NCBI GenBank assembly: GCA_900596015.1
Contig: UVIF01000023.1
Coordinates: 1 to 64,000, forward strand
DNA length: 64,000 nt
Reading direction: 5' to 3'
Origin: Pseudomonas viridiflava
GTDB lineage: Bacteria; Pseudomonadota; Gammaproteobacteria; Pseudomonadales; Pseudomonadaceae
Positions within the stretch are counted from its first letter, which is position 1. Each line of letters starts with the position of its first letter. Positions 17,405 to 27,021 of the stretch are shown piece by piece. The notes under the pieces are model-generated. The model worked only from the letters and a program-made list of their open reading frames with translations, did not search any database and was not told the DNA's origin. The position numbers and the translations under genes are program-made.

Positions 17405-18385
17405 TCAGCGCAAGTCGTCGTTCCTGCGCGGCCCGTCCGAGCGCGGCAGACCTGGCAACGAAGGGGGCAGGCTGTCACGGTCCGGCTCCCAGTCGGGAAA
17501 CGCTGGCCGGGAACCGTTCGCCGCCGGTTTGAGTAACTGTACCTGAGCCAGCAGCGCCTCCATGGCCGCCATCAAGCCGACCTTGGAATTGGGCAGCACG
17601 GGATGATGGGAGGGAATGTACAGGCTCAGCGTGGACACCTGTACCAGAGGCGAGGCAGGGCAGTCGGTCACGCTCAGCACACAGGCTTCGCGGGACTTGG
17701 CGTATTCGGCCAGGCGAATGGTGTCGCGGGTGTAGGCGGGCAGGGCGATGGCCAGCAGCGTATCGTGGCGGGTGATGCCGGACAGCCTGTAGGCAGAGCC
17801 TTCCAGGCCGCCGTCCAGTGTCACGCAGTGCGTGCCGGCTCAGAACGGGCTGAGCCCGGCCGCCGTCATGGCGGCGATGTGAAAGCTGTTGCCGAAACCG
17901 ACCACGAACACATTCTGCGAGCAGGCCAGCTGCCGGGCCATCTGTTCGAAGGTCTGGTTGTCGTTCATGCGTGTGACGTTGTCCAGATGGTGCTTGCTGA
18001 GGCTGATCTGCTGTTCCAGATGAAAGCCCGTTTCCGGAGCCTGCTTGAGCTTGTCTTCGATGACGTCGGCCGCAGACACCACCGCGAGCAGGTTTTCCAT
18101 CAGGGCGAAGCGCAGGCCGGTGAAACCGTTGAGACCGATCGCATTGGCCAGACGGTTGACAGCGGCGGTTGAGGTGCCGGTGGCGCCCGCCAGCTCTTCT
18201 ATATTGAGTGTTGCGCTGCGGTAAGGGTTGGCCTGCAGGAAGGTCGATACCTTTTTCAAGGCTGGGCGCAAATCGGTATGTTTGCTGCGCAACATACGCA
18301 TCAGTTCGGAATCGTAAACTTTAATGCTGTCGATAGGCGCCATCGTCGTTCGTCCTGAATGGGCAATAGGAACTACCTTGGACAT
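17405..18385 (-). pseudogene. MurR/RpiR-family regulator with SIS domain, interrupted by an in-frame TGA
   Basis: Codons 1-181 encode the N-terminal RpiR helix-turn-helix (LNIEELAGATGTSTAAVNRL around residues 60-80) and the beginning of the SIS sugar-phosphate-binding domain (VFVVGFGNSFHIAAMTAAG). A TGA at 17840-17842 (codon 182) stops translation. The same reading frame continues without shift and resumes the SIS domain (VTLDGGLEGSAYRL, then HDTLLAIALPAYTRDTIRLA) to a stop at 17405, restoring a full-length ~326-residue protein. It is therefore a single nonsense change, not a frameshift. The last ~35 residues are polar and proline-rich. The intact product would be a sugar-phosphate-responsive repressor; its target is unknown. 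A sequencing error is possible. Confidence 0.8.
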
Positions 18386-18424
18386 CAGAGATTAGCCCGC
18401 TGGCCGTGAGGTGCCAGCGCCCGC

Positions 18425-19708
18425 TTAGACCGTTTGGTTCTTGGATTGGATCCACTGCGAGAAATATTTTGTGCTTTTGTGCAGATGATGTCGGAGCATG
18501 GTACCGGTGAAGTTCGCCCGACGATGCTGGGCAAGGCTCTGGCTCAACTGTTCCAGGCTACGCACCAGCGCCTGCGCGTGCGGTTCCATTGCATACTGGG
18601 CGCACAGATGCTCGCGGCACTGCGCATGGGCGGCTTGCCATTGATCCGCGTTTTCGTACAGCTCGACGGCCGCCTGCGCCAGTTCGTCTGCGCTTCGACC
18701 TATCCGGCCCGGCCAGCGCTCGCCAGTACGCATGCCTTCAGCGCCCGTCGGGGTCGTCACGCTGGGCGTACCGCAGAGCATGGCATCGAGCAACTTGCCT
18801 TTGATGCCCGCGCCGAAACGCAGCGGTGCCAGCGCCACCCGTGCCTGACCCACCACCTGCAACGCATCCGCCGCCCAGCCCTTGACCAGAAAACCTTGCG
18901 CAGGGTTGTGCAGGGCCGTCGCCTTGGGCGGCGTATAGGCGCCATGTACATGCAATTGCGCGCGCGGCAGCTGCTTGCGAATGCGCGGCCAGACCTGCTG
19001 CTTCAGCCACAGCACGGCGTCCCAATTGGGCGCGTGGCGAAAGTTGCCGATGCAGACGAAGTGCGCACGTTGCTCGAAGGTCAAGGCTGCGCTGGGCAGC
19101 GGCTCGACCATCAGCGGACAATCATGCAGCAGGCTGGCTGGCACGCCGAAGCGTTCGATCAGCAGGCGCGTTTCGAACGGCGAAATCATCAGGCTCAAGT
19201 CGCAACGAAAGATGGCGGCCACTTCCCGCTGGGTGATATCGGCGTCGCTCATGTGTGCGTAGAGCGTGTCAGGCGATTCGGCGAACAACGCGGTGAAGTC
19301 GTTTTCGTCGTCACTTGCGTGCAGGCGTTGCTTGAGCAAAGCCTGACGCGCGTTGCGCAGGCTTTGCAGGTCGCAGGTTTCCAGGACGCGCACGGCGTGC
19401 GGGCAGTGCTGCTCGACCCGCCAACCGAATTGCTCTTCCATCATGAAGCGATCGAACAGCACCATGTCCGGCTGCAATGCCGCGACGAAGCGGTCGAAGC
19501 TGTCGTCATTGAGTTCGATGGCTCGTTCGGCGATGCCCAGCGCTGCAAGGTCGGCCTTGTGCTCGCCGACCCTGGCCGGACTGGCGAAGGTCACGTGCCA
19601 GCCCTGGGCGGTGAAGCACTGCAGCAACTGCATCATGTGCCCGCCGGCGGCTGAAGAGGTGGGCTCGGGCCAGACATAGCCGATGACCAGGACGCGCTGA
19701 AAAGACAT
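18425..19708 (-). CDS. Glycosyltransferase (GT4-like, GT-B fold)
   Basis: A 427-aa cytosolic glycosyltransferase. The N-terminal Rossmann half starts VLVIGYVWPEPTSSAAGGHM, and the C-terminal half has the nucleotide-sugar region HFVCIGNFRHAPNWDA, then APLRFGAGIKGKLLDAMLCG and TPSVTT, typical of group-1 transferases. Acceptor and donor cannot be read from sequence. It is alone on the minus strand, 39 bp upstream of the broken RpiR gene and 76 bp downstream of a response-regulator gene, so no polysaccharide cluster surrounds it. The basic C-terminal tail (about residues 395-427) could be membrane-associated. Confidence 0.82.
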   Translation of the reverse strand: MSFQRVLVIGYVWPEPTSSAAGGHMMQLLQCFTAQGWHVTFASPARVGEHKADLAALGIAERAIELNDDSFDRFVAALQPDMVLFDRFMMEEQFGWRVEQHCPHAVRVLETCDLQSLRNARQALLKQRLHASDDENDFTALFAESPDTLYAHMSDADITQREVAAIFRCDLSLMISPFETRLLIERFGVPASLLHDCPLMVEPLPSAALTFEQRAHFVCIGNFRHAPNWDAVLWLKQQVWPRIRKQLPRAQLHVHGAYTPPKATALHNPAQGFLVKGWAADALQVVGQARVALAPLRFGAGIKGKLLDAMLCGTPSVTTPTGAEGMRTGERWPGRIGRSADELAQAAVELYENADQWQAAHAQCREHLCAQYAMEPHAQALVRSLEQLSQSLAQHRRANFTGTMLRHHLHKSTKYFSQWIQSKNQTV

Positions 19709-19784
19709 GGGGCAGACTCGGGGGCAAAAACCGGGCGCGCATTAGGCCATGATTACGCGCCGGGGTGTAGCGGCCGGCGCGGCC

Positions 19785-20147
19785 TCAGGCCACCAGCATG
19801 CTCTTGACCTTGTCGCGCAACTGGTCGATGGAGAACGGCTTGCCGATCATGGCCATGCCTGCCGGCACGTCCAGCGCTTCGGCGTAGCCGCTGGCGAACA
19901 GCACCGGCAACTCGGGACGCAAGGCGCGCGCCTCGACGGCCAGCTCCTTGCCATCCATGCCAGGCAGGCCCATGTCGGTCATCATCAGATCGATGGTCTT
20001 GGCCGAATCGTTGAGGAAGGTCAGCGCCTGTGGACCGTCCTCGGCTTCCAGTACCTTGAACTCGAACTCCTCCAGCACGTCCACGATCAGCATGCGGACG
20101 ATCGCATCGTCTTCGACGACAAGAATGGTTTTGGCGGTATCGGACAT
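19785..20147 (-). CDS. Single-domain (CheY-like) response regulator
   Basis: A 120-aa stand-alone receiver: acidic pocket in LVVEDDAIVRML, phospho-acceptor Asp in MMTDMGLPGMDG (about residue 59), and conserved Lys in MIGKPFSI. There is no output domain. The start MSDTAKTILV at 20147 begins directly at the fold. It is divergently oriented to the large hybrid kinase at 20418, sharing a 270-bp promoter region, so it is a likely extra phosphate acceptor or sink for that system. It resembles the REC protein at 26586 and may be its paralogue. Confidence 0.9.
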   Translation of the reverse strand: MSDTAKTILVVEDDAIVRMLIVDVLEEFEFKVLEAEDGPQALTFLNDSAKTIDLMMTDMGLPGMDGKELAVEARALRPELPVLFASGYAEALDVPAGMAMIGKPFSIDQLRDKVKSMLVA

Positions 20148-20417
20148 CGTTCGGATCCTGGTCGGCAAGGGGCGCAGACGGCGCCGAGCCGTCATGTCGC
20201 AGATAACGTTACGCCCCAAGGGCAACGAGCACCCGGGAAGCAGGGCGCCAATCATAAAGCATGGGTCGGGGTCAGGCCATGCTTGTGGAGGCATTAAACG
20301 AGACCATTCCCACGTTTAGGTATGAAAATTCTTACGAAGCATGCGGAAAAAACCTAACAAATTGACTGAATTGCGGCAAAATCCCCGGCCTCGATTACAG
20401 GATCCGGGCCCAAGGAC

Positions 20418-23400
20418 ATGAACAAACCCTCTTCGATCGACGAGCAGAGCTTCCGTCGCCTGCTCAGTCGCAACGTTGGCTTGCCGCTGGGCGTGGGCGT
20501 GCTCAGCGTGGCCGTGTTCATCGCGATTATCGTTTACCTGCTGTCGGTGATCGACTGGGTCGAGCACACCGATCGGGTCATCAACAACGCCAACGAAGCG
20601 ACCAAGCTGTCGATCGACATGGAAACCGGGATGCGTGGGTACCTGCTCTCGGGTGCCGAAGGCTACCTGGATCCCTATGAGCTGGCCAAGCCGCGCCTGG
20701 CCGCCGAGTTGCCCGCCTTGCAGGCCCTGGTGGCCGACAACCCGCGCCAGGTCGATCGGCTGACCCGCATCATGGCGCTGCAGAAGGACTGGCTCGACTA
20801 TGGCGGCGAGCTGATTGCGCTCAAGCGCGCCACCGGCGACTATTCCAGTGTGGTCCAGACCGGTCGCGGCAAGCGTCTGACCGACGCCATCCGCAAGGAA
20901 TACGAGGGCTTCATTGCCATGGAGCAGCAGCTGCGGGTGGAACGCAGCGAGAACGTGTCGCGCACCATCTGGGCATCGGTGAGCCTTTACGTGCTGTTCG
21001 TTCTGGTGGTCAGCGCTTTGCTGGCGTATTTCGGCCGACGCGACATGACCGAGCTGTCGACCTCCTATGGCAGCAACCTGGCCGCGCTGCAGAAGGGTGC
21101 CAAGCGCCTGCAGGACCAGGCCTGGCTGCGCACCGGCCAGACTCAGCTGGCCGAGCAGTTGCTGGGCCAGCAGACCCTGCAGATGCTGGGCCGCAACATG
21201 CTGCAGTTCTTCGCCCAATACCTGGGTTCGGTGGTTGCGGCGGTGTACATCCGCGAAGAGCACGGCAACCTGCGCCGTATCGCCTCTTACGGATTCTCCC
21301 GCGAGCGTGAAGTGACGGACCAGTTGCTGATCAATGGTGAAGGCATTGCCGGTCAGGCCGTGCAACGCAACCGGGTCATCCGCCTCGACGACGTGCCGGC
21401 CGATTACCTGCGTTTGAGCTCGGGCCTGGGCGAGGGCGCGGCGCGCAGCGTGCTGGTCATCCCGACCAGCGACAACGACCAGATCAACGCCGTGGTCGAA
21501 CTGGGCTTCCTGCGCCCATTGACCGATCGCGACCTGGAAGTCGTCGAACTGCTGGCCGACAACATCGGCACCGCCATCGAAGCGGCTCGCTACCGCCAGC
21601 GGCTGCAGGAAGTGCTCGCCGAAACCCAGCAGCTCAACGAAGAACTGCAGGTGCAGCAGGAAGAGTTGAAAACGGCCAACGAAGAGCTCGAAGAACAGTC
21701 GCGAGTACTCAAGGAGTCCCAGGCGTACCTGGAAACCCAGCAGGCGGAACTCGAGCAGACCAACGAGCAGTTGGCCGAGCGCACCGATGCACTGGGCCAG
21801 CAGCGCGATGCGCTCGATCGCAAGAACCTGGAGCTCAACCAGGCTCAGGTACAGCTCGAAGAACGCGCCGACGAGCTGCAGCGTTCCAGCCGCTACAAGT
21901 CCGAATTCCTCGCCAACATGTCCCACGAGCTGCGCACGCCACTCAACAGTTCGTTGATCCTGGCCAAGCTACTGGCGGAAAACCCCCAGGAAAACCTGAC
22001 CAGCGACCAGGTCAAGTTCGCCGAGTCGATCTACTCCGCAGGCAACGATCTGCTCAACCTGATCAACGACATCCTCGATATCTCCAAGGTCGAGGCGGGC
22101 AAGCTCGACCTGCGACCGGAGAACAGCAGCGTGCCGCGGCTGGTCGACAGCCTGCGCATGACCTTCGAGCCGCTGGCCGGTCAGAAGCACCTGGAACTGT
22201 CGGTGCAGATTCTTCCCGACGCACCCGCGATGCTCTACACCGATCGCCAGCGCGTGGAGCAGATTCTCAAGAACCTGTTGGCCAACGCGCTGAAATTCAC
22301 CGAGCAGGGCCGTGTCGAGCTGTTGGTTTCCGGCCATGCCAACCATGGCATCGCTTTCCAGATTCGCGACACCGGCATCGGTATCGCCGTCGACCAGCAG
22401 CAGGCCATCTTCGAGGCCTTCCGCCAGGCGGACGGCACCACCAATCGTCGCTATGGCGGCACTGGCCTGGGCCTGTCGATTTCCCGCGACCTGGCCAACA
22501 TGCTCGGCGGCTACATCACCGTCAGCAGCGAGCTGGGCAAGGGCAGCACGTTTACCCTGGTGCTGCCGCAGCGCTATGAGGAAATCATCGAGGCACCGCG
22601 ACACGCGCCCCAGCCCATGGTGATCGCCGCTCAGCCGGTGTCCAACACTCCAGCCGTGCTCGAGGCGCCGCTGACCGTGGCGCGCTTCGCCGACGATCGC
22701 GATAAAGGCCCGTTCACCAGGCGCTGCATTCTGGTGGTCGAGGATGAGCCGAACTTCGCGCGTATCCTCTACGACCTGGCGCACGAGCTGGACTACCACT
22801 GCCTGGTGGCCCACGGTGCCGATGAAGGCTTCGACCTGGCGGCGACCTTCGTGCCCGATGCGATCCTGCTCGACATGCGCCTGCCCGATCATTCCGGCCT
22901 GACCGTGCTGCAGCGCCTCAAGGAACTGGCCACCACCCGGCACATTCCCGTGCACGTGATTTCGGTCGAGGACCGCGTCGAGGCGGCCATGCACATGGGC
23001 GCGATCGGCTATGCCGTCAAGCCAACCACGCGCGACGAGCTCAAGGAGGTGTTCGGCCGCCTGGAAGCCAAGCTGACGCAAAAGCTCAAGCGCATTCTGC
23101 TGGTGGAAGACGATGACTTGCAGCGCGAGAGCATTTCCCTGCTGATCGGCGACGACGACATCGAGATCACCGCCGTGGGCTTTGCCCAGGAGGCGCTCGA
23201 CCTGCTGCGCGACACCGTCTACGACTGCATGATCATCGACCTCAAACTGCCCGACATGCTCGGCGGTGACCTGCTCAAGCGCATGTCCAACGAGGAGATC
23301 CGTGCGTTCCCGCCGGTGATCGTCTACACCGGGCGCAACCTGACCCGCGACGAAGAAGCCGAGCTGCTCAAGTACTCCCGCTCGATCATCATCAAGGGCG

Positions 23401-23903
23401 CGCGCTCGCCCGAGCGCCTGCTCGACGAAGTGACGCTGTTTCTGCATAAAGTCGAATCGCAGTTGTCCCACGAACGGCAGAAGATGTTGAAAACCGCCCG
23501 CAGTCGCGACAAGGTCTTCGAAGGCCGCAAGATCCTCGTGGTGGACGACGACGTGCGCAATATCTTCGCCCTGACCAGCGCCCTGGAGCACAAGGGCGCC
23601 ATCGTTGAAGTGGGCCGTAACGGCCGTGAGGCGATCGACAAGTTGAATCAGGTCGAGGACATCGATCTGGTGTTGATGGATGTGATGATGCCCGAGATGG
23701 ATGGCTACGAGGCCACCCGCGAGATCCGCAAGGATCCGCGCTGGCGCAAGCTGCCGATCATCGCGGTCACTGCCAAGGCCATGAAGGACGATCAGGAACG
23801 CTGCCTGCAGGCCGGTTCCAACGATTATCTGGCCAAGCCCATCGACCTGGATCGCCTGTTTTCGCTGATTCGTGTCTGGTTGCCGCAACTGGAGCGCATG
23901 TAG
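20418..23903 (+). CDS. CHASE3-GAF hybrid sensor histidine kinase with three receiver domains
   Basis: An inner-membrane hybrid kinase of 1161 aa. TM1 is near residues 25-45, a CHASE3 periplasmic sensor spans ~45-185 (including [20 protein letters not shown]), and TM2 is near 190-210. A GAF domain follows (~250-395), then a ~100-residue Glu/Gln-rich coiled coil (~395-495). The HisKA box has His503 in [14 protein letters not shown] and the ATPase domain has N and G boxes ([26 protein letters not shown]). Three receivers carry acceptors Asp819, Asp941 and Asp1088. It heads an operon with cheR, whose GTG overlaps its stop by 1 nt. The coiled coil is a candidate CheR/CheB modification site. Confidence 0.92.
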   Translation: MNKPSSIDEQSFRRLLSRNVGLPLGVGVLSVAVFIAIIVYLLSVIDWVEHTDRVINNANEATKLSIDMETGMRGYLLSGAEGYLDPYELAKPRLAAELPALQALVADNPRQVDRLTRIMALQKDWLDYGGELIALKRATGDYSSVVQTGRGKRLTDAIRKEYEGFIAMEQQLRVERSENVSRTIWASVSLYVLFVLVVSALLAYFGRRDMTELSTSYGSNLAALQKGAKRLQDQAWLRTGQTQLAEQLLGQQTLQMLGRNMLQFFAQYLGSVVAAVYIREEHGNLRRIASYGFSREREVTDQLLINGEGIAGQAVQRNRVIRLDDVPADYLRLSSGLGEGAARSVLVIPTSDNDQINAVVELGFLRPLTDRDLEVVELLADNIGTAIEAARYRQRLQEVLAETQQLNEELQVQQEELKTANEELEEQSRVLKESQAYLETQQAELEQTNEQLAERTDALGQQRDALDRKNLELNQAQVQLEERADELQRSSRYKSEFLANMSHELRTPLNSSLILAKLLAENPQENLTSDQVKFAESIYSAGNDLLNLINDILDISKVEAGKLDLRPENSSVPRLVDSLRMTFEPLAGQKHLELSVQILPDAPAMLYTDRQRVEQILKNLLANALKFTEQGRVELLVSGHANHGIAFQIRDTGIGIAVDQQQAIFEAFRQADGTTNRRYGGTGLGLSISRDLANMLGGYITVSSELGKGSTFTLVLPQRYEEIIEAPRHAPQPMVIAAQPVSNTPAVLEAPLTVARFADDRDKGPFTRRCILVVEDEPNFARILYDLAHELDYHCLVAHGADEGFDLAATFVPDAILLDMRLPDHSGLTVLQRLKELATTRHIPVHVISVEDRVEAAMHMGAIGYAVKPTTRDELKEVFGRLEAKLTQKLKRILLVEDDDLQRESISLLIGDDDIEITAVGFAQEALDLLRDTVYDCMIIDLKLPDMLGGDLLKRMSNEEIRAFPPVIVYTGRNLTRDEEAELLKYSRSIIIKGARSPERLLDEVTLFLHKVESQLSHERQKMLKTARSRDKVFEGRKILVVDDDVRNIFALTSALEHKGAIVEVGRNGREAIDKLNQVEDIDLVLMDVMMPEMDGYEATREIRKDPRWRKLPIIAVTAKAMKDDQERCLQAGSNDYLAKPIDLDRLFSLIRVWLPQLERM

Positions 23904-24757
23904 TGAGTGATTCCTTGGCCGGCGAGCCTTCACAGCCAGCTTCCGAGCGCAATATCGATATCGAGATCCGTTTGCTGATCGAGGCGATCTACCTCACCTA
24001 CAGCTACGATTTCCGCGATTACTCGGGTGCGTCGGTGAAACGCCGCATCCTGCACGCGCTGCGCCAGATGGAGTGCAGCAGCGTATCGTCGCTGCAGGCT
24101 CGAGTGCTGCACGAGCCTACGGCGTTCATGGAGCTGCTGCAGTACCTGACGATTCCGGTGAGCGAGATGTTTCGGGACCCCGAGCACTTCCTGGCACTGC
24201 GCCGTGAAGTGGTGCCGCTGCTCAAGACCTACCCATCGCTCAAGGTCTGGATTGCCGGGTGCAGCACGGGCGAAGAGGTCTACTCCATGGCCATTCTGCT
24301 GCGCGAAGAAGGTCTGCTCGAACGCACCATCATCTATGCCACCGATATAAACCCGACGTCCCTGGAAAAGGCCAAGCAAGGCATCTATTCCATGGAGAGC
24401 GTGCGCGCCTACACCCAGAGCTATCAGCGTGCCGGTGGTACCCGCTCGTTCGCCGACTACTACACTGCGGCCTACGGTAACGCCATCTTCGACAGCAGCC
24501 TGCGCGAGAACGTGACCTTCGCCGACCACAGCCTGGCCACCGACAGCGTGTTCTCCGAGACCCAGCTGGTGTCGTGCCGCAATGTGCTCATCTACTTCAA
24601 CAAGGGCCTGCAGGACCGCGCCTTCGGGCTGTTCCACGAGTCCCTGAGCCATCGCGGTTTTCTCATGCTCGGCAGCAAGGAAACCCTGGATTTCTCGGCC
24701 TACAGCTCGCGGTTCGAGACCTTGACGCGCCCCGAACGGATCTATCGCAAGTCATGA
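23903..24757 (+). CDS. cheR: CheR-type protein-glutamate methyltransferase
   Basis: A 284-aa SAM-dependent methyltransferase with the CheR N-terminal helical domain, the substrate-proximal motif PVSEMFRDPEHF, SAM-binding IAGCSTGEEVYSMA (about residues 115-128), YATDINPTSLEKAK and the late motif SCRNVLIYFNKGLQDR. It lacks TPR repeats. The start is GTG at 23903, overlapping the kinase stop as TAGTG, which indicates translational coupling. CheR normally methylates glutamates of chemoreceptors, but no receptor gene lies here, so the neighbouring kinase is the most likely substrate. It overlaps cheB by 4 bp. Confidence 0.93.
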   Translation: MSDSLAGEPSQPASERNIDIEIRLLIEAIYLTYSYDFRDYSGASVKRRILHALRQMECSSVSSLQARVLHEPTAFMELLQYLTIPVSEMFRDPEHFLALRREVVPLLKTYPSLKVWIAGCSTGEEVYSMAILLREEGLLERTIIYATDINPTSLEKAKQGIYSMESVRAYTQSYQRAGGTRSFADYYTAAYGNAIFDSSLRENVTFADHSLATDSVFSETQLVSCRNVLIYFNKGLQDRAFGLFHESLSHRGFLMLGSKETLDFSAYSSRFETLTRPERIYRKS

Positions 24758-25329
24758 GTCGTTTCCGAGCGGTGGTGGTGGGCGCATCGGCCGGTGGCGT
24801 CGAGGCATTGCTGGGGGTGTACGGGCAGTTGCCGATTGATTTCAAGCTGCCGGTCTTGACCGTGCTGCACCTGCCGGACGAGCGTCACAGCCAGTTGGCG
24901 GAAGTGTTCGAACGGCGCTTGAACCGGCCGGTGCGCCAGGCGCGCGACAAGGAGCCGATCGAACCCGGTATGTTCTACTTCGCCGGGCCCAGCTATCACC
25001 TGTCGGTGGAGCGCGATTTCAGCTTGTCGCTGAGCCAGGAGGAACGGGTGCATTACTCCCGTCCGGCCATCGATTTTTTGTTCGATTCAGCTGCCGATGC
25101 CTATGGCAGCGGGTTGGTCGGGGTCTTGCTGACGGGTGCCAACGAAGATGGCGCGCGAGGTCTGGCCAGCATCAAACACAAAGGTGGCTTGACCATCGTC
25201 CAGGACCCCGCCGAGGCGCGGGTTGCGGTCATGCCGCAGGCAGCCATTCGCTTGCAGGCGCCTGATCACATTCTTTCACTCCACGGCATTGGCTGTCTGC
25301 TTGCCGAGCTGGAACGAAGCACATGCTAA
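24754..25329 (+). CDS. cheB: CheB-type protein-glutamate methylesterase lacking a receiver domain
   Basis: A 191-aa protein consisting only of the CheB catalytic domain. The triad is visible as Ser12 (GASAGGVEAL), His39 (TVLHLPDERH) and Asp132 (LTGANEDGARGL). Canonical CheB is ~350 aa with an N-terminal receiver that gates activity; here it is absent, so control must come from partner binding or from the receivers of the adjacent kinases. The ATG overlaps the cheR stop as ATGA. It also overlaps the next kinase gene by 7 bp, making an unbroken translational chain. Confidence 0.92.
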   Translation: MSRFRAVVVGASAGGVEALLGVYGQLPIDFKLPVLTVLHLPDERHSQLAEVFERRLNRPVRQARDKEPIEPGMFYFAGPSYHLSVERDFSLSLSQEERVHYSRPAIDFLFDSAADAYGSGLVGVLLTGANEDGARGLASIKHKGGLTIVQDPAEARVAVMPQAAIRLQAPDHILSLHGIGCLLAELERSTC

Positions 25330-26504
25330 GCAACGTCCAAGCAAAACTGTTGATCGTCGATGACTTGCCGGAAAACCTGCTGGCTCTGGAGGCGTTGATC
25401 GCCAGCCCCGGCCGTGAGGTGCACAAGGCACTGTCGGCCGACGAAGCTCTGTCGCTGCTGCTGCAGCACGAATTCGCCATGGCCATTCTCGACGTGCAGA
25501 TGCCGGGCATGAATGGCTTCGAGCTGGCCGAACTCATGCGCAGCACCGAGAAAACCAAGAACATCCCGATCGTGTTCGTCAGCGCTGCCGGGCGCGAGCT
25601 CAACTATGCCTTCAAGGGCTACGAAAGCGGCGCGGTGGATTTCCTGCACAAGCCGCTGGACATGCAGGCGGTGAAGAGCAAGGTCAGCGTGTTCGTCGAC
25701 CTGTACCGCCAGCGCAAGACCCTCAAGGAACAGCTCGATGCGCTGGAGCGCTCGCGTCAGGAACAGGAGGTGCTGCTCAAGCGCCTGCAAGTGACCCAGA
25801 GCGAGCTGGAGCACGCCGTGCGCATGCGCGACGACTTCATGTCGATCGTCTCCCACGAGGTGCGCACCCCGCTCAATGGGCTGATCCTGGAAACGCAACT
25901 GCGCAAATTGCACCTGGCGCGCGATAACGCCGACGCTTTCACCCTCGACAAGATGCGCGCCATGGTCGAGCGCGACGAGCGGCAGATCAAAAGCCTGATC
26001 CGCTTGATCGAAGACATGCTCGATGTGTCGCGCATCCGTACCGGCAAGCTGTCCATCCGTCCTGCCCAGTTCGACCTGGCGCAACTGGTGCGCAACCTGG
26101 TCGACAGTTTTGCGCCTCAGGTGGCGGCGGCCGATTGCACCATCAGCCTGCGGGCGGACGAACCGGTGCTGGGCATCTGGGACGAGTTCCGTATCGAGCA
26201 GGTGGTCAGCAACCTGATCTCCAATGCCTTGCGCTATGGCGGCAAAGGTCCGGTGGAGGTCACGGTGTACGGGCACAACGGCTGGGCGCGCGTGGAAGTG
26301 CGGGACCATGGCATCGGCATCAGCAAGGAAAACCAGCTGCGCATCTTTCAGCAATTCGAGCGCGTGTCGGGCAGCAACGTGGTAGCGGGACTGGGTTTGG
26401 GGTTGTTCATTTCCGAGCAGATCGTGGCGGCTCATGGTGGGCGCATCGAAGTCGAAAGCGCTCTGGGCGACGGTGCCACGTTCCGGGTCAGCCTGCCGCT
26501 TTAG
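25323..26504 (+). CDS. Soluble receiver-histidine kinase hybrid (REC-HisKA-HATPase)
   Basis: A 393-aa cytosolic protein with the receiver domain first (phospho-acceptor Asp57 in MAILDVQMPGMNG, Lys in DFLHKPLD). A coiled coil follows at ~125-168, then HisKA with His178 in FMSIVSHEVRTPLNG, and a C-terminal ATPase with SNALRYGG, DHGIGI and GLGLGLFIS. The absence of membrane segments and the N-terminal receiver suggest it works downstream of the large hybrid kinase, receiving phosphate and passing signal to another regulator. It overlaps cheB by 7 bp and is followed 81 bp later by a stand-alone receiver. Confidence 0.92.
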   Translation: MLSNVQAKLLIVDDLPENLLALEALIASPGREVHKALSADEALSLLLQHEFAMAILDVQMPGMNGFELAELMRSTEKTKNIPIVFVSAAGRELNYAFKGYESGAVDFLHKPLDMQAVKSKVSVFVDLYRQRKTLKEQLDALERSRQEQEVLLKRLQVTQSELEHAVRMRDDFMSIVSHEVRTPLNGLILETQLRKLHLARDNADAFTLDKMRAMVERDERQIKSLIRLIEDMLDVSRIRTGKLSIRPAQFDLAQLVRNLVDSFAPQVAAADCTISLRADEPVLGIWDEFRIEQVVSNLISNALRYGGKGPVEVTVYGHNGWARVEVRDHGIGISKENQLRIFQQFERVSGSNVVAGLGLGLFISEQIVAAHGGRIEVESALGDGATFRVSLPL

Positions 26505-26585
26505 GAATAAGCGCAATCACACGCAACCTCTGTCGCAGGTCATGGTCGTAATGGCAGCGAAACATATAAGTACATAGGCTTCCCC

Positions 26586-26963
26586 ATGAGTGAAGATGCA
26601 CAAGATGTCGTTCTCATCGTAGAGGACGAACCGTTGATATTGATGGTACTGGCAGACTACCTGTCTGGCCTGGGCTACCGCGTTCTGCAGGCCGAGAACG
26701 GCGAGCAGGCGTTGGAGATCCTTGCGACCAAGCCGCACCTGGATCTCATGGTTACGGACTTTCGTTTGCCCGGCGGCATTTCCGGGGTGAAGATCGCCGA
26801 ACCCGCTGTGCTGTTGCGACCGGATCTCAAAGTCATCTTCATCAGTGGCTATCCGGCAGAGATCGAAGAAACCAACAGCCCGATCGCTCGCAAGGCGCCT
26901 ATCCTGGCCAAGCCATTTGACCTGGACACGCTGCACCAACAGATCGAGAAATTGCTGGCGTGA
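26586..26963 (+). CDS. Single-domain response regulator closing the signalling operon
   Basis: A 125-aa receiver with the acidic pocket in LIVEDEPLILMV, phospho-acceptor Asp58 in LMVTDFRLPGG, and conserved Lys in ILAKPFDLDTL. There is no output domain, so it acts by protein contact or as a phosphate sink, like CheY. It follows the REC-kinase gene by 81 bp and is closed by a strong terminator. It closely resembles the divergent receiver at 19785-20147 in length and layout. Confidence 0.9.
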   Translation: MSEDAQDVVLIVEDEPLILMVLADYLSGLGYRVLQAENGEQALEILATKPHLDLMVTDFRLPGGISGVKIAEPAVLLRPDLKVIFISGYPAEIEETNSPIARKAPILAKPFDLDTLHQQIEKLLA

Positions 26964-26968
26964 GAGAG

Positions 26969-27006
26969 CGGGGTGCCTGGCCTCGCGGTCAGGCACCCCG
27001 TTTTTC
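26969..27006. terminator. Strong terminator between the signalling operon and mltA
   Basis: Perfect 11-bp stem CGGGGTGCCTG / CAGGCACCCCG with a 10-nt loop and a following TTTTTC. It is 6 bp after the receiver stop and 16 bp before the convergent mltA stop, so it probably works mainly on the plus strand. Confidence 0.9.
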
Positions 27007-27021
27007 GAGACGCCATCGGGT

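Noticed and set aside
17836..17845. Frameshift, or selenocysteine insertion, at the RpiR stop
   Set aside because: Both halves are in the same frame, so no shift is needed. SIS regulators are not selenoproteins, and only a tiny odd palindrome (CACGCACTGCGTG) follows, too small for a SECIS element.
20341..20400. TTGACT at 20362 as a -35 of the hybrid kinase promoter
   Set aside because: No acceptable -10 is found 16-18 bp downstream.
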